Below, in pieces: positions 59,752 through 64,000 of a stretch of 64,000 nt of DNA. Below the pieces are notes generated by a model. It did no database searches and was not told the origin of the DNA. It saw nothing but the letters and a program-made list of their open reading frames with translations. Numbering within the stretch: position 1 is the stretch's first letter; each line of letters opens with the position of its first letter. Both the position numbers and the translations under genes were made by a program. Source of the DNA: JABMQF01 sp964563755 (GTDB taxonomy: Archaea; Nanobdellota; Nanobdellia; Woesearchaeales; UBA11576); assembly GCA_964563755.1 (NCBI GenBank), contig CAZLYC010000001.1, forward strand, positions 186,001 through 250,000, in the 5' to 3' direction.

Positions 59752-61892
59752 TAACCCAGACTGACCAACACTTTTATTTCACAAGAATCATTATTACAAT
59801 CCTCCATCGCCTTACCTACGATGGAGCCGAAATCATCCTTTGTCGCTTTCTCTGCAAAGCCTTTGACTGTTGAACTTGTGAGCATGTCAAACTTAGCTAC
59901 TGGACCTTTGACTTTCGTGCTGACAATGCCAGTTATACCGACAGCGACGCCATCATTTGCAGCGTTACCGATTATTGTAGGACTGTCTGACACGACGCCA
60001 GCAACAGACGGCTGCCTATGAGAAGAACATTTCACGACTTTCATGTCATCATTCAAGCATACGACATCACCTGCTTCCAATGCTTCCGCAGCAGGCATCA
60101 TCTCTGCGAAGTCTGCGCCGTAGCCGGTGAGGTTGCCGCCGTAGTAGATGTTCCTAGTAACATAAAGATCCCCATTCTGCGTTATGTTCACCATCGGCGT
60201 GTTGCTTCCGGCATTCCTCCTTATGAACATCAACGGAACGCTGCCATCACCGAAATCAGTGACATTAACATACCATCCCCAAGAGTTAGTATTCCCTCCT
60301 AAAAACATAGCATTATTAGACCCTATATCCAGTCTGGCAATCGGAGCAGTCGTCCCGATGCCGACATTGCCGGAACCGTCAATATTTAATACATCTCTAG
60401 GAGTCATTGAAGAACTATATTGTCTTAAATGAATCATTCCGTAAACTCCAGCGCCGCCGCCAGTGTAGACCGAACCAAAATAAGCGTCAGAACTTGACTG
60501 ACCATATCCCATAAAAGCATACTGACCTTGCGAATCAGGCCTATTTACACGAACACCATTCTCATAAACATTAGCATTTCCAGGCCTTATAACATCAAGA
60601 GCAGAGTAAGGAATCGAAGTCCCGATGCCGACATTGCCTGCGCTGCTTATCCTCATACGTTCTCCGTATGTGCCTGTGTTATTGGTTGTTGAGAATGCTA
60701 ATGCTATAGCACCAGATGAATATTGATTTCTTCCAGTAATCGCCGCACCAATCAATCCATCCGAAGCTTCAAATGCTATGCTTGACCCATCATCTGGTGT
60801 GGTGTACTTATGATTTGATAAAACAATAAGGGGATTTATGATTCCTGTTGTTCCAGTGTCATCGTTACGCACTTCAAGCTTATAGCTAGGACTTGTGGTG
60901 TTGATGCCGACATTGCCGCCTGTGTTGAAGTAGCTGTTGGCACCGGAGTCTCCTGTGATACGTGTCCTTGCAGTAATAGAAGGATAATCCCCCATATTTG
61001 CAAGAGTCATATCCCCAAGGCTGATAGCATAATCAACATTAAGCTCAGCACCATTACCATTACTCATCAAGAACATAGTGGGATATGTCATACCTGTGGC
61101 AGAATTAGTATGCATAAAAGCAGGACCATAACCAGTACCATCGTCCCTATAATGCCAGAATCCTTTATACGGATAAACATTCTGTCTGAGTGAGGCACCA
61201 CTTCCTGTAGAATTAAATGCAATATCTCCTGAACCAACATCTAATCTCGCATTAGGATTTGTTGTCCCGATGCCGACGTTGCCTGTTGAGGATATTCTCA
61301 TATTCTCGCTGCTGCCTGTGCCTAAAATAAGATCAGGCGAACCATAAATCCCGTTCCATGCAGGAACGCCAAGAGTCAAATTTATGGATTGACCGTATCT
61401 TGCAATTAAAGAACCTGCAATACGTGTCTGACCACCAGGTCCAGTTATGTTCGTGCTATAGAAATCACCATTCACAGTCAATTTCTGGCCAGGAGTGTCT
61501 GTTCCGATGCCGACGTTTCCTCCTGATGCCTGAATGCTAAGATTAACATTATTGCTCACGCCTATCTGTGTGGCCTGAATACGAGCAGAAGTATCGCCGT
61601 CAATCACTCCTAAGTTGATTCCGTAACCAGAACTCAGGTCTCCTACGTGCATCTGATAATTTGCGACAACATCTTTTTGTACTTGTAAACTATAGGATGC
61701 GGTTGGAGTACCAATACCAACATTAACAGTATCTGGAAACAAGAAATTCCCGTCGTTGCCACTGAACAATCCGCCGCTTATCTGTGAAGCAGGATGGCCC
61801 GGGTTAGGAGCTGTTGAGAATGCTCCGTATGATAAACCTATGAGTACTACAATATATAGTAAGATTGCAGACCTCTTTTTAACAAGACTCAT
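59751..61892 (-). CDS. Tail-fibre-like secreted protein with NVGIGT repeats and peptidase G2-like C-terminal domain
   Basis: 713 residues. A signal helix (SAILLYIVVLIGLSYGAFST) is followed by six NVGIGT-type repeats, each a short beta segment: VGIGTPTASYSLQV, NVGIGTDTPGQKLTV, NVGIGTTNPNARLDV, NVGINTTSPSYKLEV, NVGIGTSIPYSALDV and NVGIGTTAPIARLDI. The C-terminal 120 residues (GADFAEMMPAAEALEAGDVV, then VAGVVSDSPTIIGNA and GITGIVSTKVKGPVAKFDML) resemble the peptidase G2/IMC-type autoproteolytic domain of phage appendages, not S74. First and differently built member of the fibre operon. Its ATG overlaps the stop of the AbrB-like gene by four bases. Confidence 0.82.
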   Translation of the reverse strand: MSLVKKRSAILLYIVVLIGLSYGAFSTAPNPGHPASQISGGLFSGNDGNFLFPDTVNVGIGTPTASYSLQVQKDVVANYQMHVGDLSSGYGINLGVIDGDTSARIQATQIGVSNNVNLSIQASGGNVGIGTDTPGQKLTVNGDFYSTNITGPGGQTRIAGSLIARYGQSINLTLGVPAWNGIYGSPDLILGTGSSENMRISSTGNVGIGTTNPNARLDVGSGDIAFNSTGSGASLRQNVYPYKGFWHYRDDGTGYGPAFMHTNSATGMTYPTMFLMSNGNGAELNVDYAISLGDMTLANMGDYPSITARTRITGDSGANSYFNTGGNVGINTTSPSYKLEVRNDDTGTTGIINPLIVLSNHKYTTPDDGSSIAFEASDGLIGAAITGRNQYSSGAIALAFSTTNNTGTYGERMRISSAGNVGIGTSIPYSALDVIRPGNANVYENGVRVNRPDSQGQYAFMGYGQSSSDAYFGSVYTGGGAGVYGMIHLRQYSSSMTPRDVLNIDGSGNVGIGTTAPIARLDIGSNNAMFLGGNTNSWGWYVNVTDFGDGSVPLMFIRRNAGSNTPMVNITQNGDLYVTRNIYYGGNLTGYGADFAEMMPAAEALEAGDVVCLNDDMKVVKCSSHRQPSVAGVVSDSPTIIGNAANDGVAVGITGIVSTKVKGPVAKFDMLTSSTVKGFAEKATKDDFGSIVGKAMEDCNNDSCEIKVLVSLG

Positions 61893-62068
61893 CTTTTTGC
61901 ACCTTGCTCTACTGCTGGCTCTAACGTCAACTCTTTTAGAACAACTTCCCCTCTCTCATTCAGCGTCGGAAAAATCTCAGTACCCTTCCTCCAACGCTTC
62001 ATCTTTATTATGCCTAAAGGTAAAGTTATGTTGAACTGGCCTTCCTTAGGATTCTGAATCTTTACCAT
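61889..62068 (-). CDS. Small AbrB/SpoVT-like DNA-binding protein, 59 residues
   Basis: 59 residues reading MVKIQNPKEGQFNITLPLGI, then IKMKRWRKGTEIFPTLNERG and EVVLKELTLEP. The order of a strand, ITLP, a basic loop, GTEI, a Gly turn and VVLKEL is that of the AbrB/SpoVT swapped-hairpin DNA-binding fold. Its stop overlaps the start of the first fibre gene (ATGA), so it is translated together with the adhesins. TTTTTAATA at about 62092-62100 would be a TATA box giving a leaderless message. A regulatory role over this cluster, perhaps through the AATACTATT palindrome 80 bases upstream, is inferred. It could instead be a MazE-like antitoxin without a partner. Confidence 0.72.
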   Translation of the reverse strand: MVKIQNPKEGQFNITLPLGIIKMKRWRKGTEIFPTLNERGEVVLKELTLEPAVEQGAKR

Positions 62069-62140
62069 TCAATCACACTATTATTATATTAGTATTAAAA
62101 ATTATCTAAATTAATATTATCATAATAATTTTAATTATTA

Positions 62141-62162
62141 AAATACTATTAAAATAGTATTT
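62141..62162. promoter_or_regulatory. AAATACTATT palindrome
   Basis: AAATACTATT-AA-AATAGTATTT, arms perfect over 10 bp. It contains the AAATACTAT motif seen twice in the promoter at 48944-48983, and lies about 75-95 bases upstream of the AbrB-like gene start. Confidence 0.55.
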
Positions 62163-62576
62163 AAGTATTATTATATAAAAAGCTTTTGTTTTTGCTTTGT
62201 GAAATCTTGTTCATTTCCTTCTTTACAGGATTTTTCTGTTTTGGGTATTACCTGTTGTCAAATATTCTGAGTCTGCTAAACTATTAAGTTATTCTCGACG
62301 ATACAAAAATATTTTTCCGTCGATAAAATTTGCAAATTATTTTTTAGCTGATATTTTTTGAAAAATTTCGCTTGTTTCTCTACGGATTTTTTTATTTTCA
62401 AGCGAACTTCACAAAACGGCTTTTCTTACTTGGGATCTTATGTTTTAGCCGTTGAACTTCTCGATCGCTGAGATTTTTTCCAAAATTAAGTTATTTTTAA
62501 TATTATTTTATTACTATATAAATATTACTTTTAGTTTAAGATAATATTATTATAATATTACATTTTTCTCGATTTT

Positions 62577-62753
62577 TACTTACGTTGTAGGTATAAAATT
62601 GCTTATTTTCGAAATACATACATTGTAAGAAAAAGACTTACGTTGTAAGTTTTATGGAAAAGTTTATATATAAATGCTACTTACAGTGTGAGAATTTACT
62701 TGTTCTGAAAAAAACCAAAAGGTTTAAATACACCTATACTCACATTGTAAGTA
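62577..62753. promoter_or_regulatory. Array of five CTTAC-N3-GTAAG operator-like palindromes
   Basis: Sites: 62577-62593 (TACTTAC-GTT-GTAGGTA), 62615-62631 (TACATAC-ATT-GTAAGAA), 62636-62650 (ACTTAC-GTT-GTAAGT), 62678-62694 (TACTTAC-AGT-GTGAGAA) and 62737-62753 (TACTCAC-ATT-GTAAGTA). All have a 3-bp spacer. Two flank TTTATATATAAA and the last lies just downstream of GGTTTAAATA, positions typical for repressor or activator sites of the HTH gene. Confidence 0.65.
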
Positions 62754-62796
62754 AATTTTTGAATATATTACAATATTTTATTTAAGTTATTCGCGG

Positions 62797-63027
62797 GTGT
62801 TTGGTATAGTTTCAAAAGAGGACGAAGTAGTAGAGATACCTAGTGCAATATTCAGAGATAGAACTAGGGCCCCCCTCGAATCAATTTCTCAGTATCTTAA
62901 AGACGTGAAAGGCCTATCTTTCCACGAGATAGCAGTACTTCTAAACCGCGATGACCGAACAATCTGGACCTGCTACAGCAGAGCGAAAAAGAAACAGCAA
63001 CAGCAGAATGAGGTGGTCAAGGAATAA
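62797..63027 (+). CDS. Small HTH protein (sigma-70 region 4-like fold)
   Basis: 76 residues. The helix-turn-helix is in KGLSFHEIAVLLNRDDRTIW followed by TCYSRAKKKQ, and the first part (VVEIPSAIFRDRTRAPLESI) has a short strand and a helix. Sequences of this type resemble sigma-70 region 4/LuxR-like HTH but are archaeal; the protein would act as a dedicated transcription regulator. The only start in the frame is GTG 62797, with a TATA-like string (TATATTAC) 27-34 bases before it, or the better TATA box at 62721-62730 with a short leader. Five operator-like palindromes upstream suggest autoregulation. Its stop overlaps the next ATG by one base. Confidence 0.7.
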   Translation: MFGIVSKEDEVVEIPSAIFRDRTRAPLESISQYLKDVKGLSFHEIAVLLNRDDRTIWTCYSRAKKKQQQQNEVVKE

Positions 63028-64000
63028 TGGCCACAGAAGACAGGATCAAGGAACTGCAGAGTCAGATAGCAGGACTTGATAGAGAGATTGAGCAAGAGAA
63101 AAAAGCAGAACAGAAGATAGCGCAGGAAATAGCAAGAAATGCAGAAAAAGAAAGAACCGCATCAACACAGAGAACAAACCAAGAAGCAAACAAAGAAAAA
63201 TCATCAACAAGCATGGTGACATCAGTTGTCGTAATATCTCTCATACTCATACTCTCCGCGATACTTGTTCTTAAGACTCTAAGTCCTACGGGCTACTCAG
63301 TTCTTGCGCAAAACCAAACACCCACAGAACTGCTCCAGGTAGAGCAACAGATGCTTGAAGACATGAACGTAGAAGAAGTCATAGCAATCCAAGAGGCAAC
63401 AGAAAAGAACTACACAGAACCAATCAACGAGACACTGCCGGAAGAGCCGCAGAATGAGATCATAGAAGAACCAATACCTCAACTTCCAGAGCAGCAGGAG
63501 CAGAACGCAACACTGAATGAGACTGCGTCAGAAACAAACACAACAATAAACGAGACAATGGCGCCAGTCAACGCGTCAGTCCCTGTTGTAAACGAGACAG
63601 TGAACATAACAAACGTGACACTCTACAACGAGACACAGCAAATCAACATAACTCTCAATGAGACAAACATAACAGATGAATTCAATATAACCCTGAACTT
63701 AACACTCAATGAAACCAACTTCACAGCAGAACTCAACATAACACTGAACGAAACAAACCTCACAGAGCAGCTTAACATAACATTCAACGAGACTAACCTG
63801 ACATCAGAGCTTAATGCCACACTTAACATAACTAACGAAACAGCAATCATATCGGAAGAAAATCTGACAACAGAGACAGGATTACCAGAAGAGCTAATCC
63901 AGGGATACGCAAGAGTCGGTCAAGCAGTCAACTGGACAAGAAGAATACTGGTCAACACAACAGGGGAGCTCAACATAACACTCAAGCTGCCGAAGCAGAC
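63027..64000 (+). CDS. Sequon-rich membrane surface protein, 3' end beyond the window
   Basis: Open through the window end; about 324 residues visible. Cytoplasmic coiled coil (EDRIKELQSQIAGLDREIEQ onward, about 1-55), membrane helix TSVVVISLILILSAILVLK (about 70-90), then TLSPTGYSVLAQ, a TGx variant. The extracellular part (about 90-290) is packed with N-x-T sequons; a repeat of about 13-15 residues like LNITLNETNLTEQ occurs about four times. It then reads GYARVGQAVNWTRRILVN, which resembles the start of a beta domain of large DPANN surface proteins from memory. The start overlaps the stop of the HTH gene (TAATG), so both are co-translated. Heavy N-glycosylation is likely. Confidence 0.75.
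   Translation, partial: MATEDRIKELQSQIAGLDREIEQEKKAEQKIAQEIARNAEKERTASTQRTNQEANKEKSSTSMVTSVVVISLILILSAILVLKTLSPTGYSVLAQNQTPTELLQVEQQMLEDMNVEEVIAIQEATEKNYTEPINETLPEEPQNEIIEEPIPQLPEQQEQNATLNETASETNTTINETMAPVNASVPVVNETVNITNVTLYNETQQINITLNETNITDEFNITLNLTLNETNFTAELNITLNETNLTEQLNITFNETNLTSELNATLNITNETAIISEENLTTETGLPEELIQGYARVGQAVNWTRRILVNTTGELNITLKLPKQ

Larger units (their letters stand above)
62069..62796. promoter_or_regulatory. AT-rich 728-bp divergent regulatory region
   Basis: No gene is supported here. It separates the leftward fibre operon from the rightward HTH gene and is strikingly AT-rich, with many TAATATTA-type strings, several possible TATA boxes (TTTATATATAAA at 62663-62674, GGTTTAAATA at 62721-62730) and two operator families described separately. 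Confidence 0.65.

Noticed and set aside
49918..61892. Integrated virus or provirus because of tail-fibre-like proteins
   Set aside because: All four proteins carry secretion signals and there is no capsid, terminase, portal, integrase or attachment repeat around them; cell-surface proteins fit better.
62577..62753. CRISPR array from the repeated CTTAC...GTAAG units
   Set aside because: Units are only about 15-17 bp, imperfect and unevenly spaced (centres 38, 20, 43 and 59 bp apart), and no cas genes are present.

Overview
The window is a gene-dense stretch of an archaeal chromosome. It carries PAN, PCNA, Hef, the archaeal SUI1/RNase P/ribosomal protein order, CarS-type lipid synthesis, SecY followed by a DUF106 (YidC-like) insertase, and TATA boxes placed for leaderless transcripts. 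A single-chain primase that fuses PriS-like and PriL-like parts, very compact gene spacing and many single-pass secreted proteins with a TGxA/V-type motif after the membrane helix point to a DPANN lineage, probably Woesearchaeota/Pacearchaeota-like. That placement is an inference. No rRNA, tRNA, CRISPR or transposase gene was seen.

Layout. 1-20.6 kb is housekeeping: M24 and M29 peptidases, PAN, PCNA, a ribbon-helix-helix-like regulator with its own operators, a large two-domain phosphoesterase, a polar-lipid operon (PAP2-like, archaetidylserine decarboxylase, archaetidylserine synthase, CarS), TraB, a methyltransferase, an M50-like membrane protein with a broken active site, an MBL hydrolase, Hef, a Toprim protein and the primase. 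20.6-35.7 kb is one ribosomal superoperon running from uL3 to uL15, then SecY, the DUF106 insertase and a radical SAM gene. 36.9-43.8 kb holds a surface protein, a TIM-barrel protein and a PadR-controlled MacB-like ABC system. 44-64 kb is a surface-protein region: two small paralog clusters, then about 12 kb of four phage-tail-fibre-like proteins. Three of these have exactly seven LVIVD propeller repeats and an S74 self-cleaving chaperone. Next come a 59-residue AbrB-like gene coupled to them, an operator-rich AT-rich promoter region, an HTH gene and a sequon-rich membrane protein cut by the window end.

Most notable observation: five intergenic elements of about 91-101 bp share a rigid architecture. 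An outer inverted-repeat arm is followed directly by GCTCGC. An AACT box lies 35-36 bp after the start of that GCTCGC. A second GCTCGC starts exactly 31 bp after the AACT box, followed by a 3-nt spacer and the complementary arm. The arm sequences differ between copies but stay complementary within each copy. They sit only in divergent or tandem intergenic regions here. I do not recognise this family. The second candidate system is the surface-adhesin module and its operators: a repeated CTTAC-N3-GTAAG palindrome and an AAATACTAT motif, both present upstream of two separate surface-protein clusters.
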